This document shows, piece by piece, positions 40,651 to 61,066 of a DNA stretch of 64,000 nucleotides. This DNA comes from Paralichthys olivaceus. Lineage: Eukaryota; Chordata; Actinopteri; Pleuronectiformes; Paralichthyidae. Under the pieces are notes generated by a model. It searched no databases. It saw only the letters and a program-made list of their open reading frames with translations, and was not told the origin of the DNA. Position 1 is the first letter of the stretch; the number at the start of each line of letters is the position of its first letter. Made by a program: the position numbers and the translations under genes. The stretch is taken from assembly GCF_024713975.1 (NCBI RefSeq), contig NC_091100.1:23883501-23947500 (forward strand), given 5' to 3'.

Positions 40651-42111
40651 TTATGGAGAGAACGTGGTGGTTGTCTCAGTGTCGTTGGCCACTGAGCTCC
40701 TCCTCCTGCCGCACGTATACCTGAAGAACTGTTCCTGGCTCATGCATCCAAAGTCCTTCAGAAGCTTCAGGAGGTCATTACGGAACTTTACTCCAATAAA
40801 GGCATAAACGAAGGGGTTTAAACAGCACCTCAGGAAGGCCACACACTGGGTGACATCTGTGGCGTAAAGGAGACGATTCTCATAGTGGCAGTCCTCGGTT
40901 CCCCCTTGTGCTGTAACAAGTGTGGTCCAAAATAGGACCAGGTTATAAGGTACCTGACAGACCAGGAAGACAGCTACTACGGCAAGAATCACCTTTATGG
41001 CCTTATTCCGTTCAAAGTTACGAGCCTGGCAAAGGGTCTGGACAATGCTGCTGTAACAGACGCTCATGACCAGGAGTGGAAGTGCAAAAGCCAAAACGAT
41101 CTGGCTTGCCTGGATGCCGACACGGAGCTGGTCAGAACTGCTGGAGTACGGGGTGCAGGTTTTGTTGTTGATGGTGGTATACATCATGTCTGGTATAGAG
41201 AAGATCATTGCCATAATCCAAATGACAGCTGATGACACCTTGCTGAAAAACACGGCTTGGGAGCGGTGACGGTGAGCGGAGACTGCTTTGGAGATTGCAA
41301 AGTAGCGATCCACGCTGATGAAACAGAGAAGGAGCATGCTGCTGTAAAAGCTGACCTTGTAAATGGCATGCATGGATTTGCACACTAGCAGGCCAAGCAC
41401 CCACTCTGCCATGGAGTTGGCTGCCCAGAAGGGGAGGGTCAGAGCAAAGAGCAGGTCTGCAAAGGACAGGTTGAGCAGGTACACATCTGTCATGGTCTTG
41501 AGACGCTTGAAGTAGAAGTAGGTTAGGATGACCAGGAGGTTTCCTAGCAGCCCCAGGAAGCAGATGATGGAGTAGAAGGTGGACATAAACCAGAGACGGA
41601 ACTGGCGGTTGGATTCTTTCACACACAGTGCAGGAAAGTCATCATAATCCACAAAAGAGTAGTTATATTCTGAGTAGTTCATGGCAGTTGAATTATCTCC
41701 GTACTGAGACAAGCAGGACTGTAATCAAAGACACATCACACTTATAAATCAGAAACATTTGGCTATTAGTTTTCTGACCTTTGACACATTTTCCTTTGGT
41801 AAACCTTTACCGATGACTTCCTTAAAGGGAATGGTGAGCAGCGGGGTTTGGTTTCACCTCGTGGATAGAAATTACTACAAACATCTCATTATCTTTTATA
41901 CTTCTAACTTCAAAAGCAAAAGATGCTGCACTTGTCTGTTTCTCTCACCTTAAAAGTCATAACCCATATCAGCACAGCTGGCACGAGGTTTAGAAGACCT
42001 GAAAAATTGAATAAATCATTGAACTTCATTCTGATGTTTTTGGATTCACCACAATGCACACTTCATTCTTTAATCTGAACTCTGATGGTACTCACCACTG
42101 ACAGAAACCAT
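40651..42111 (-). CDS. ccr7: C-C chemokine receptor type 7
   Basis: Class A G-protein-coupled receptor; in mammals it is the CCL19/CCL21 receptor guiding T cells and dendritic cells to lymphoid tissue. Three coding exons: 42096-42111, 41949-41998 and 40651-41718, giving 377 residues (human 378). The first two encode a signal peptide (MVSVSGLLNLVPAVLIWVMT...), the CCR7 arrangement. The extracellular N-terminus has N-glycosylation sites and acidic Tyr-rich sequence. Seven membrane helices follow, with DRY at about 159-161, disulfide-type Cys in the N-terminus and the three extracellular loops, and QARNFERNKAIKVI and NPFVYAFIGVKFRND, nearly identical to human. The C-terminus ends TETTTTFSP like human CCR7, the kinase/arrestin-phosphorylated tail. 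A naive ORF would begin at a TTG (41712); the upstream exons supply the real start. Confidence 0.96.
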
Positions 42112-43625
42112 GTTGACTGAGTAGGACGCTGTAGGTAAAGCCACTATACACAGATAAGTTCAATGTGTGTGATGCGTGCTTCCCCCTATTGAAATGAAAA
42201 AACTCCCTCAGCCTTGAAGTATCACGTGTAAAAACCAAGAAAACCACAGGCTCCACCTGAAATTTGATTTATTTTTAATTATTGGTGCTGTAACATACTG
42301 TTAAATAAAATATATACACAAATAAATCACTGTGAGCTGCATTGGTTAGATGCACGTATTCTATATGCTGGAGGCTGGCTACTTTTACATAAAAGATATA
42401 TAACCTCTCTCTCTAGATTCAATTTATTCTCTGTTTTCTGAAGGGATATTAACATTATAAAAAAGTCCACTATACCACTACATTTTGGCAAAATCACTCC
42501 AGAAGACATAAGCACAACATTTGTGTTCAATTGGATGTTTTGTCAAGCATTTTTGTGTGATTTGTTAAATGTGGTCAAATGACTATGTTTGCATGACAGA
42601 GACAACTGTCATTTTATGAATTTATGCAAATTAGTTTCAGGGAAATCTGAGGCACTCATTTGTGATTTTTTGTTCAGAGCCACATGATTCAGTCAGTAGA
42701 TAAGAGATCAGACACAGCTCAGCAACACCACATGTGTACTTTGACTTGTAATGTATTCAATAGTTAAATAATATTGGAGGTAAACAACAATATGCATCAT
42801 CTTTTTATGTACAATTACCCAGTTTATCAGTTTTTAGTTTAAATGTGTTCAGCTCTTTACATTCTACTGGTTACCTGTCACTCAAATGCTTTATCAGCAT
42901 GACCATAGTTATAAAATGCATTTAGTAAAATGTTTACATGTGACTCTGCCTCTTTTTCCTAAAACAAGGAAGTTATAAAATGATTTGTTTTTGTATTACT
43001 ATAGAATGTAACATAGAATACAATGGAGACTGACTTTTTGTATTGGACAGCTGAAATGCTTTTTTGCCCACCAACTCATTAGATCTGCACATGCTTCTGC
43101 ACACCTGTATCTCTGTGGTTGCGGTTTCCAGCTTTCACTTGAGGTAGAACTAACCACAAAGTAAAAAACACAGCAAGCTGCAGTGCAATGTGCATCGTTA
43201 ATATTTACAATAAAAGTAATTATTGCACTACCTTGCAAGATGCTGCAACACTATATCCTGAAAACCAATGTAGGGTATCAGTCATTCTTTGGGCAGTAAT
43301 GCTGAACTTGTGTACAAGTGTACACCCCCGGGTGAGGACTGCAGATTCTGAAAAACAGGAAATCATTACAATTCCCCCTCGTCTTACCCACTTCCCTTAC
43401 CTGTACTGTGCACAAGGCAAACATGCTGCATGCAAGCATGTGCACACCAGTGTAGAATATACTTGTGTTTGATCATCAGAGAATAGTGTTTCACAGGATA
43501 CTGCAAGATGTACATCGAAATTATCCATATATAAACAAAAGAATCATTGATTGAATTAATCTACTATTATACCACATCAAACATTTTTCAACAACTGAAG
43601 AGAGACCTGGTTCCGGGTAAAAAAG
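42112..43625. other. spacer between ccr7 start and smarce1 3' end
   Basis: Holds the ccr7 promoter and 5'UTR (not resolvable: no clear TATA box) and AT-rich sequence. No gene seen. Confidence 0.5.
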
Positions 43626-43631
43626 TTTATT
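43626..43631 (-). terminator. candidate poly(A) signal of smarce1
   Basis: AATAAA on the minus strand about 1.0 kb past the smarce1 stop, which fits a 1-kb 3'UTR. Confidence 0.5.
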
Positions 43632-44642
43632 GGTATAAATATGCAAAAGGAAATTCATTTTAAGACTGCATGTTTATGACTGCTCCTCAAGCTGTTTTAC
43701 GACAACATGAAAATACATGTTTTATCAAACCTCGTTACACTGTGTACACAAATACGGTACATTTAAGTCTTCTGCTGAAAATTGCAATATTGACAACAAC
43801 ACAGAAATGTTCTAAGCGTACTGCTTTTGATTTGATTGACAGCAAGCAAACTTGAGAACACTGGTAGTTGAGCATTGTACAGCACTGATGATCATGTGAT
43901 ATAGGCTACTCATGAATTGACTCAGCTGAGCCCAGGATAACCAATCCACAAGTATAATTAAACTGCTGATAATAAATAACAAATATAACTACTACTAAGG
44001 ACTACAAACTCCTGAGACAATACTGTCACTGTAATACTGATAGTAAACAAATATTCTCCTGCCAAGGAGATGGTCACTCAGCTCCACTCTTCACAAGCAA
44101 GCCAACTTATTTTGAAAAAAATTCAACATGCAAAAATAACAGTAAAAGCAACAATGACACTACAATACAGAAGACAAAGTTTAATATAACACTGAACAAT
44201 GTTTGTCTCATGTGACAGCTTTGTTTTCATATACCAGCCTTAATTTGCAATGATCTGGGGCATGCCAGACATAGTGCGAGAGATATGTGTCAATATGTGC
44301 TGAAGAGGGCTTGTCTGGGTTCTTTCAAACGGCAATGAGGCCTGTCACTGTGTAGTGCTTTCACATGGACCACTGTGGAACTCTGCAGCCATTTTTTGGA
44401 CAGGACCACTGATTTGTTGGCTTCAAGTGCTTTAAATGTTTCATTTATTTCGATTCAGCCCATGTCTGTGAGCCTTGGTGTTTTCAAACTGAACGCAACA
44501 TCCTCTTTGCCTCAGGCTTGTCAAACAATGAGCCCATCTGAACACTGATAAGAGAGATGATACTGTGCAATAAATGTTATCAGGTGATCATAGGCCAACA
44601 GAACTAACAGCCTTACAGTTCACAGTCGGGTATGTGTTGGAC

Positions 44643-51158
<6,516 letters not shown>

Positions 51159-52190
51159 CTTAGCAGGGATCAGTGGGAACTCAGTCTGCTCCAGTCATTG
51201 GCTCTGTAATAAACACATTGTACAGCAGGATCAGTGTGTGCATCGTGTGGCGTGTGATGGATTGTGTCGACAGTGCTTCACACGTAGCACGAAACGAAGA
51301 CACGCTACTGACTGTCACATAGCATCGCTTGCTAACACCGTTAGCTTTGACTTGACGTGCTTTTGAACACTGTTTGGGGAAAAAAGCTGGATGCCACTTC
51401 AGAAAACATGTTCGCGAGGGCGCTGATGTCAACAGCAGCGTCGATTTGAATAAGTCTGAGTGTTTAACCCTCCGTGACTTCAGGACTATTTATAATATAG
51501 TCACCGATGATCGGTTAACGTTACTGTCTCCTGGTTTTCACCTCATCGAGCGCAGCATCTCTACCACAGCCACAAGCTAGTGAGCGAGCGAGCTAACGTT
51601 AGCACATATTCGCGTTAGCTTGGAGCTGCAGTCTTTTGTCGTTTCCTAGGTTAGCTAGCCTGCAGCTGTATCCAGCAAGAGCTGCAGTTAACGCGACTGA
51701 GGCGACTTCTGCGTGTGTTTCAACTCTAAAGCTCCGACTGCAGACACAGCACGTGTGTTGTTAGCTCTGCTCAGTTAAGTTGGACTAAATAACCAGGGGA
51801 CTGACGGCGAGCTAGCTGCCTACGTAGCGTAGCCATCCCCGTGAAAAGAAAATGACATCTGTGAGACAGTAGCATGCAACGTCAAAAAAGACATACAGAT
51901 TCCCATGGGTTTTAATGGTGATAAGCAGGCATGTGTGCTGAAGCGATGGCCAAGAGAACTCACCCTAAAACCTTTAGTCTCCACCACAGTGTGCACGTTG
52001 TGGCTTTGACAGGAGGGCTAACCACCTAGCTCAGAGAAGCGATCCCCTCAATAAACCAGTGAAACGGGGTCCACTCGTGAGATTCCCGCAGAATCTTCCA
52101 GAATCGCACCCCCACCCTCTCCTCATCTCAGCTGTGCCTTGCGCCGACGCTGACGCCGATCGCCCTCAACTGTCACTGCCGCATCTTCCA
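51159..52190 (-). promoter_or_regulatory. smarce1 5'UTR, noncoding first exon and CpG-rich promoter
   Basis: The coding exon starts after an acceptor near 51206 (TTATTACAG on the minus strand). A strong minus-strand donor (TTTTAGG|GTGAGT) has its exon edge at 51964, so an untranslated exon likely spans 51964 to about 52190, where sequence becomes GC/CpG-rich and no TATA box is seen. This fits a broad housekeeping promoter. The exact start is inferred. Confidence 0.5.
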
Positions 52191-55100
52191 TGAATGGATG
52201 TGACAGCAGAAAACACCTTCCTTCCTCAAGGATCGAGGAAAAACAGAAAGGTATCATCCCAACGCAGAGCTGCACAACGGGATTATACACCTCACGTCTG
52301 CAGCTTTATCTTTAAACTGCAGACGTGCACCATCGTAATACCTGTCAAACACACAATGAACACTGCTTATTCCTGAGTTATATAGATGGAGAAAGCTGAC
52401 CTACGTTGTAAATACATTACTTCATGTCAAAATGTGTCGTGTCAGTGCACATGCTGTACAGCTAACACCCATTCTTCTCTACAAGGTAATAATCTCATAA
52501 TAAAAAAGTTGGGATGATTTCTTATGTCACCATACCGTAAGTTGCAGTGTGGACACTTCACAGGCTACTAAGCTTTTGAGAACAGTCAACGTTGCCCTAT
52601 TCACTGGTCCCTTGTTGTTAGAACTGAAATACTTTGCATTCTTGTTCACATTGTTTGAGAGCCGCCCGGGTCAATAGTTGTAATAGTGTGTTCACTAAAG
52701 CTAACAGTTCTAAGCCTGGAGGATTTACCCTACATCTCTGTCCATTCAACCTGAATAGTACTTGTTTTGGATTTGTTAATTGATTGTGTTCATTGTGACC
52801 CTGTTTCTTTCTGTTTACATTGCACACTTGAGAGCTTATTTCATTTACGCTTGACCAGCATCCTTTATAATATTCACACAGTCACTGTTGTGAGCTCATC
52901 TCCAGGTGTGGGGCTTCAACTTCTTTTCTTTCAGCATGTGATGACCAGAGAGCCGTGTGGACTGGACAGAGAGCAGATTCCTCGCAAAGCACGGGCAGGA
53001 CTGCTTAGCGCTGGACACCTGTGATGGAGGACATCTGGAGGTAGGATGGAGGTCACATGCCTCCTGTCAGCTACTGTGCAGGCTTAACACGGACACTCAC
53101 ACAGGGCCTCCCTGCCACAGCTTGGGGATTGTGGATGCCCAGGGGCAGAACTGGGCTTGTGACATTATGAATCAATCAGAGGAAAACCCGTAAAGCTGTT
53201 CTTGTAATGCAGATTCAGACCCAGTACTTAAGCCATACAGAGCTCTCCAAAATGGACTCAGGCAGTGGAACTAAGCAGACTTGAAAGTTTACTCTGGTAG
53301 AGGACAGTGGAGGTATTTTTAGAAGCCCCTGCAGCCAGATTATTATGATGTATCATTCCAGGGGTGTTCCTTGGACAAATGCCTCAAGTATTATCATTAA
53401 CCTGTCCGACCATTGGCTCACCTGTCACAAAGACGTAACGGTCTAAAACTGAAAAAAAGATTTTGATAAAACTTACAGAGTACAAAAGTCCCCTTGATAA
53501 AAGCAACAGGTAGACTGATGAACTCAAAGTATTTAAAAACATTCAGATCATTGTAATTGAGATGTGGAGAGTATCCTGGAACACAAAATACACACTTACC
53601 CCGAACAGTAAGTTTTAGACCTATTAATAGCAAATCAACTTGCTCAAACAAATCCTCACCTTGGTAGTGCTATGCATGACTTACAAGGATAGTAATTCCC
53701 TTGTATCTAAACTTTACTTTCTATTTTCTCAATCGCTGTATACTTCTTAAATTATATCATATTTATGATGGATTATGGATATTTATTATGGATTTTAATA
53801 GTTGACATTTAAAATAGTTTGTCAGCGGCACTTGGCTAATTTTCCTGCAATGTTGTACCGCTTTGTGTCAAACAAGCTTCATTTCATAGTAACATCCACC
53901 TTTTCAAAACATAGTTTTGGCATTTCCACAGCGTCTTGTAATACATTGGCCAACTTACTGCGCATGCTGGCACTAACATGTCTGCATCAAACTAAAAGCT
54001 GTACTACAATTACAGCTACAAATAATAACAGCAACAAAGTTGACATTTCTTAAGTGTTTTAATTGATGTATTACAATGTATACATTTTCATCAGGTAAAC
54101 ATTTACAATGTAACTGATTTTTTCATTGGTTGATGATCTATATTTCAGTTCATTGATCACTTCAGTGTTTGAATATACTGTAACAGTCCTGCTCTGGACA
54201 AGATACACAAGAGCTCAGCTGTTCCCAACCCCAGTCCATTTGGATGCATGCAAACATTACACATGAACAGATAATATCAAAGTGGAACATTCTACTCTCA
54301 AGAAATGCAATTACAGGTCAGTACAGCAAAGTTAAAGATCAAGCAATAGCTATAGCTTAAACACACAGTTTATGTAGTTAGAAGGCCTTTTAAAAATCAA
54401 AGCCACCTCTCAAAGATTAAGACGATTTAACAGAGGAGCGTGTTTGAATGTGTTTAGTAACACCTCATTAGCTGATGAATGATAAGATTGGATAGGAATG
54501 CTGTGTGCATGCAGTTCATGAATGAATGAATATTGAGGTCTCAGGAGCTATTTGGTTTTTGATACTTTTAAACCGGAGCAATGATTCTCCACTCAGACCA
54601 TCATTTTCTCTATCTGTCTGTGTTTTGGTGAACAACCATTGGCTACATCTCTTCTTTAATGATAGGTCAAACTGGTCATCAGGTGATCATACTGTGTCTC
54701 CAGCAAAGGTGATAAACTCACCATGGCTTCAATGATTAGATTACATTTCTAGCATATGCAGTTTGATTAGAAATAGAGGACCAAACGTGAGTTCTGACTG
54801 ATATTAGGTTACCTTGGATAATTGTTGTATGTGATTAAACATTACAGGCTGTAAATCTATAGAAAGTTATTTGTTATTCTCTTTCATTTCATGTTACATT
54901 TCTGAGCAAATTCATGGAACAAAAGGTGCACTTGAAATGTTATGTGTACAAATAGTAGAGGGGTTGTTTTAATTCTTTAGAATTTCCCCCTCACACCCTC
55001 AAGTACCTTCAGGATACACTGAGAAACATCAGAGAAACCCTCAGACTGGTGACAACAGGCAACATTTGTCAAATTTATTTTCAGGATGGGCTGATCCATA

Positions 55101-57357
55101 TCAGCTGGGTTGAGATTACTTGGTGAGAGCCAACCTAAAGGTTTTAGGTTTTTAGCCTTTCTTTTCTCTGACTATATGGATATACTAGTGCATTTTGGAA
55201 TGATTAGAGCAGATTCAATATGGAAAAATGTGAGAAATAATAACGAGAACAATAATAATAACAACAACAACAACAATAACAATAATACTAATAATCATTT
55301 CCGTGGTACTTTTCTTATTTATATGAGGAGCTGAATAACCTCTGTCAGGGTCCTGTGCTCAAACAGTCATATTTAAAGCTTAACTGATATTGAGGTAAAA
55401 TCAGAGTGTGGTAGTTTATTTCGTTTCAAAATATTATTATACTACAATCTCCACACTAAGGATTAGTTAGGTTGGCATTAATGCTGTTCTGTGTGGGGAT
55501 GACTTGACTCGCTTTGTCCCTCTTCTCCACTTAATTCAGGCCCAGATCATTTCAGAAGTGACCACCCAGAGGAATCTTTTCTTGAGTCAATAATAAGTGT
55601 CCTATAGAACAGTGGGAGCAGGCTGTCCATATCTGGTGATGACAAACACCAGCATTAGCTTAAACCTGCTACTCTCATGCACTGCACTCCACCAGTACAA
55701 AAGAATTGCTATAAGAGTATTACCAGTTCGTCCTATGGTGTATAAAACATTTGAGGAATTGCTTAGTGACTCCTTTAATTATTAGTGTGATTGTCTATAG
55801 AAGATATGATGATGCTTAACTACCATTGACAGATTAACAGAGCACGGTTCTTATGATCATTACTATCTTTACTGCTACACCAGAGTCCTCCATTCAAGGC
55901 TTCATGTTCGCTACATGTTGCAATGCTGCCCCAAAATCATTACAAGTTATTACATTCTGCTTGTTTTTTTAAAAGACATCATACCTGTTATTTGCTGCAG
56001 TGGCCAATGAAACATTCAGTCAGTTAGCTGGGATGATAGTGCAAAGCTAATGTGGGATGTTACGTTCATATTTTGACAATAACATGAAATCACACACGGA
56101 AGGCCTTTGTCAATGACTTATGCAGATGGTCACACATTGAGGTGCTCCTCACACTTGGTGATGCTAATTGCACCACTTCCTGAAAATGTCTGTCTTCTGT
56201 TCTAATCCTAAACAATGCCCAAAAAAGTGCAGAAGCCATTTATTTTTGGTCGTTTTGGCACAATCAGTGTATAGCACCACCAAAGATCTGCCAAGCAGTC
56301 TGTTTGGAGAGAAGTCCTGTATGCTGCAAACATGAGTGTCACACTGGCATCTTAGCACCAGCTGGAAAAATCAGATTATCCTATCAGCAGTGTACAGAGT
56401 TTCTAGCCCAGCTACACTGCCAGTCCTCCTACTGGAGAGAGCTCGTCTGCAACTAAAGGGGAACATAGAGTTAACCACAGGGTGATGAAGAAAATCTATT
56501 CCAGGCTTTTTACAGATACAGTTTTTCAATTGAGTGTGTTTTCACTTTGGTCTCCATGTTGTGAAAAGCTATGGTTTATCCTATGATAATTCGAGGCAGG
56601 CGATTTATGCATTCCTTTGTTACCCCTTTTTCTTTTTTGATTAAATATGTTGTTCTCGTCCTATCTATTATTGCTACTCTTGTGTCGTCGCTAAACTAGA
56701 CTTTGTGCTTGCAAACATGTTTTATGGTTTATTTTGACCAGTTTTCCAGATGGGGTGGGGTTTACAACGTATAGGACAATAAAGTAAGAGCCACACATTA
56801 CAACAATTTACACATATTGTGTGAATAAACTAGTACACAGTTCTTTAATTGAGAATCTTTCTGGATTGTGCTGATGCAGTAATTAGTACTGATCTAGATG
56901 CTCCAGAAAGAATAAAACAAATATGAACAGCTCCCGTTGTGACTCAGGTCTGACTCTCTGCTCGGGTTGATGCATTTTCTTGTCACTATTCAAGAATACG
57001 ACACTGAAGTTAGACTAGAGAAAACAACACCTTTTTCTTCTCTAAATATCACGACTACATCTCTTATCTGTGGAAGGGCTTATTTTCTGCCACCAGTCTA
57101 AAGACTATGGGCCTTAGGTTCACACAGTAGAAACAATAAACAAGTGCTTAAAACACTGATAAAAAAAACTGTCACACACAGAAACAAAATAGCAAAAGAA
57201 CTCAATTCAATGGTTTCCTTTTTGTTGCGCAAGGTCAAGTATCATTGGCCTTCGTTGAAGTGAGGCTTTAGGGCGAAGTCCTTTCCTCATGTAGGTCTAC
57301 TAATAAGCACCAGTAGAATTCAGCTGGTCCTGCACCCCCACTACCACACCCCTCTCC
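52191..57357. other. spacer between smarce1 and igfbp4, including igfbp4 3'UTR
   Basis: No protein-coding exon recognised. The right part is the igfbp4 3'UTR; candidate minus-strand AATAAA signals are at 56728-56733 and 56239-56244, and I cannot choose between them. An (AAC/AAT)n tract lies at 55235-55296. The rest is AT-rich sequence without recognisable elements. Confidence 0.5.
55235..55296. repeat. (AAC)n/(AAT)n trinucleotide repeat
   Basis: About twenty mixed AAT and AAC units. Confidence 0.9.
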
Positions 57358-60300
57358 TCAATCCCTCAGGGTGGCAGTCATTAACTGGTGACAGTCCAGA
57401 TCCCCTCGCTGCTCCAAAGGCCCCGGCAGCCTCATGCCCGTCTTCTGATCCACACACCAGCACTTTCCCCGCTGGCCATCACGTGCAGGGTGACACTGTG
57501 GGCACAAAGATCAATAGAATATTCTACTTGTAGAAAACCTTCATAAAGGTCCAGTGTGTAAGATTTAGGTGAAAGGGAACTATTGGCAGAAATTTAATGT
57601 AGAATAATCCTCATGATGTTTTCACTAGTTTCACATCTAAATTGTATGAATTGTAGTTTTCTTTACCCCAGAAAAGACCCTTTATATTTAAATACTTTAT
57701 ATTTACATCGAGGGGACCCTCTCTACGGAGGCTGCCATGTTTTTTACATTAGTCCAGACTGGACAAACTAAACACCTTTTGAGTTTTTATGACAATTAAA
57801 GGCTGCCACATGTTCTTTTTCATGTTTGGAAGGAGAGGGTGAGGTGAGGGGTGTTCAGCTGCAACATGCAACTTCAACACTAGATATCACTAAATTCTAC
57901 TTTAAAGGTGAGTGTTGGTAATCACACAGGCTACACTACAACTGATACATTCGACCCCCTCCCATCTGCTCTTTTACGTCAAAGTTATGCCCCCAAAATG
58001 AAAGTTCACTGCCTAAAAACTGCTAGAAGCCAACTTCTTGGTGACTTGCTCTCCAACCTCCGACTATATGTCACCCCAGCTTGTATAAGCTCTGGTCATG
58101 TACAGTGAGAGCACGGGCAGCGTGCGTGCAGGCGCTCAGGTCAGTTAGTGACAGACAGGTACACCAGCAAATCATTTCACTCAGTCTGAATGAAATGGTC
58201 CTGCCCATTACAGTCCTGCCTACAGACAGCAGCTTTTTTGACCTACAAATGACCAACCTTAGCTTTAACTGCAGGTGCTGATATTTACTAGACATTTTAA
58301 CGGACAAATGACTGCATGTAATATGGAGGGGTGACTGTTCCACATAACACCAAACTCTGCACTTCCCCTCAGCCCCTTTACTCTTGCAGTTCACTTTTAA
58401 TATCCTCATCTGTATGTTTTCATCAACAAAGAGTAAAGAGCTCCAGAAATCCACTCTGCACTACCCTTACAACATTAACGACAAGCTAGTGAACACAGTG
58501 GAGCTTTTAGGAGATAGTAAAGATTGAAAGAACGATTGAAACCAAAACAGAGCTGAAACGGAGGGTTGCTCGGTGTTTGCTGGATGTGTAAGCAAATAAA
58601 AGTAATATAATATTTTATAACATTTGACACAGCGATGTTAGTGGGTGTTTCATCTACAGCATGTGGAGCTTCTCACAAGAATCAATTTATGCAGGTTTAT
58701 ATAACGCTAGGTTAGAGGTTAGAGAGCAGTTTAATTATCTTTAAAGAGGACTCAGTGCTCTGTTGGCAGGGCCATATAAATGACATCAGACCTGGCTTGT
58801 AAAGCTCTCAGGCATTTTTATTGTTTTACAGCTCTTGGGGTTGTCCTGCATAAATGGTTAAATGACTGGAGCTTGTCAGGTATAGCAATTTTATCAGCAG
58901 ACCACATCAAGAGAATGTTAATGATAAACAGAGCTTTAAGTGAAGGTAAATCATACCCAACTGGAATTTAAAGATGCTAAACAAACAGGTATGTCAAGTA
59001 ATTTCATTATTTGTTGTGTAAATCCTCTCAGATTCCTTCTATGAGCTTTTTGCAGTTATTGTTATTTGCAAAAGTTATCACAAGATTTACTGTGTGTGTT
59101 TTTTTAGGTTTTAAAAAGCTTCCAGTTAACAATCTCTGAGCAACTCTGCCATGAAATGATTCCTAGTTTCCTTCATGACCTGCTCTTTACTTCCCAATAT
59201 TTTTTTTATCTGAGTGCAGCTTTAGTTAAACAGTAAACAGATGCCTGTGAATCTGTGCAGGCCGAGATACTTTAACCATGTTACACAACCAACACAACTC
59301 AGACTGTTGATGACTGCTGCCTTAGCAGAGATTTCCTTTTATCACTAGCTGAGCGACTGCTGCTTTGATTGCATATTCAGCTCAGAGCAGTCTTATCTGT
59401 GTTTTTATGTTCTCTCTTTCTCTCACTCTTATCTGCATAGTTGCCCAATCACACAAAGGCAGAATAACAAAGAAAGTAACCACATTAAAAAGCTAATCGC
59501 ATCCATCACAGAAGTAAAGTGATTATTGTTCAACAGTTTAGGGGAAACCACTTTCCACGCATAGCTCAACTCTGGATTCCTCAAAGTAAATCCCTTTTCA
59601 TTTGAGCTTAGAAAAATAAGACCTTGGCATTAACAGGCGACTTGGAGACACTTTGGTGTTGATCTTGAACTTGGAGGACAATATTTCATCGGCTGCAGGG
59701 CTGTTTTGTGATTTGGCCCACACATTGCTGATGTAGTTTGAAAGGAATTGTTTGAAGTAGAGAGATAGGCATTTTTATTTGTATCGGGTTTTTAGTGGAA
59801 ATTCACAGACTCAGAGTGGGTGCTTGAAAGGACAGACCTGTTTAGGGTGGAAGTCTCCGTTCTTGTCACAGTTGGGTATAGGGATTGTGAAGAGATCGTC
59901 ATGTGTGCGGGTATTTGATGCCAGTCTGTCCAGGGCTCTTTGTAGCTCAGCACGACATGGAGCCTGTAGGAGAAATCACTTGCAAGATGTGCATAGACAT
60001 GTACAGTGGCCTAAGAAAACCGCAGTCTATGAAATGATGTCGAATGATTGGCTAGTTTTCCTAAATGGACAAGAAAATCATGAGTAAGTTTAGGTAAAGT
60101 TAAAAATCAGACACCATGACTTAAAAGATAACTTCGGTCAGTCACTGCTAATGATAAACAATTCAAGACATGTCTAAAAAAAGTGTCCAAGTGTTTTGGA
60201 TTTAGTGTCTGCTCTTGTCTGCTAGGGTTAAGGCAAGTTACTATAATCTACCTGCTGAGTATTGCCTCCAGTGCTCATTATTTGGGAACTCGTTAAACTT

Positions 60301-61066
60301 GTTGCACAGAGGAGGTTTTTTTTCAATATTATTTACTGTCTTGGAAATAATCCAAACTTTAATTTTTCCATCATGGTTTATTTTTGGAAATCTAAAGTCA
60401 AAGGTCTGTTATGGCGTGATCCTGAAACTCAGGTAAACACAGGTTTTAACTTGACCCTGTTTGTGTTTTCAAAAGTACAGAGTCTGCAAATGGAAATGAG
60501 AGGTTTTTTTTACAAGGAAGCAATAGATCGAATGTGAATGAATCTTTGTGGCAGGTTTTTTGGTAAGTAAAGCTAATTAATATCCAAAAAAATGTGATTA
60601 AACAAGCCTGGTACTGACTCATGGGAATGTTATGATCATGGTCTTTCCAAACCTAAAACAGCAAATTACATGATGATGTCAATGTCCACCTGTACGTTAT
60701 TTTCAAGACCGCAATTAAATATTATAGTGTGTAAATAACTAATTTATACAATTTATAACCCGACTGTTCCGCTTGTGGCTTTGGAACTATTAAGGGCCTA
60801 ATGTAAAACACCTGCGGGGGCTGAGGCACGTACTGCACAAGGAAATGGCTTGGTTTGTTGTTTTCTGGTGAAACTGATAAGATGGAAGATTGTTTCTCTC
60901 ACCAGCACCGCCTTGGTCTCCTCCCTGGCAGTGTTGCTCCTCTGGTTCGTGGATTTCGGAGGATGCCGGGCCAGGGTCTTCTGTATGCAGCGCTTGTCTT
61001 GTGGACTGCACCGGATATTGCTGTTGTTCGGGTGCTCAGGGATGATCTCATCCTGCCTGTCCATCG
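57358..61066 (-). CDS. igfbp4: insulin-like growth factor binding protein 4, exons 2-4 (3' part)
   Basis: Secreted protein that binds IGF-I/II and limits receptor access. Exons present: 60903-61066, 59838-59963, 57358-57495 (stop TGA). Exon 1, with signal peptide and N-terminal IGFBP domain, must lie beyond 64000. Exon 2 encodes the variable linker: HPNNSN carries an N-glycosylation sequon where human IGFBP-4 has HPNNSF, followed by [11 protein letters not shown] (human CSAHDRRCLQK). Exons 3-4 form the thyroglobulin type-1 domain: [24 protein letters not shown], then [20 protein letters not shown] with the CWCV core, and DLDCHQL near the end, all IGFBP-4-like. The linker is shorter than in human. 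Residues QRGD replace human PKGE just before the last Cys. The 126-nt and 138-nt exons are in phase 0. Confidence 0.93.
57545..57907 (+). mobile_element. MITE-like element in igfbp4 intron 3
   Basis: About 90% alike by eye to 15437-15810 over most of its length (AAAGGTCCAGTGTGTAAG start, GGTGTTCAGCTGCAACATGCAACTTC near the end). The right inverted repeat is broken: the ACACACTGTACC block is deleted. Confidence 0.8.

Noticed and set aside
41132-41626. 164-codon minus-strand frame
   Set aside because: Alternative frame within the ccr7 main exon; the receptor frame explains the region fully.
42191-42204. interferon-response-like GAAATGAAAA upstream of ccr7
   Set aside because: Spacing between GAAA units is one base, not two, and such A-rich strings are frequent here.
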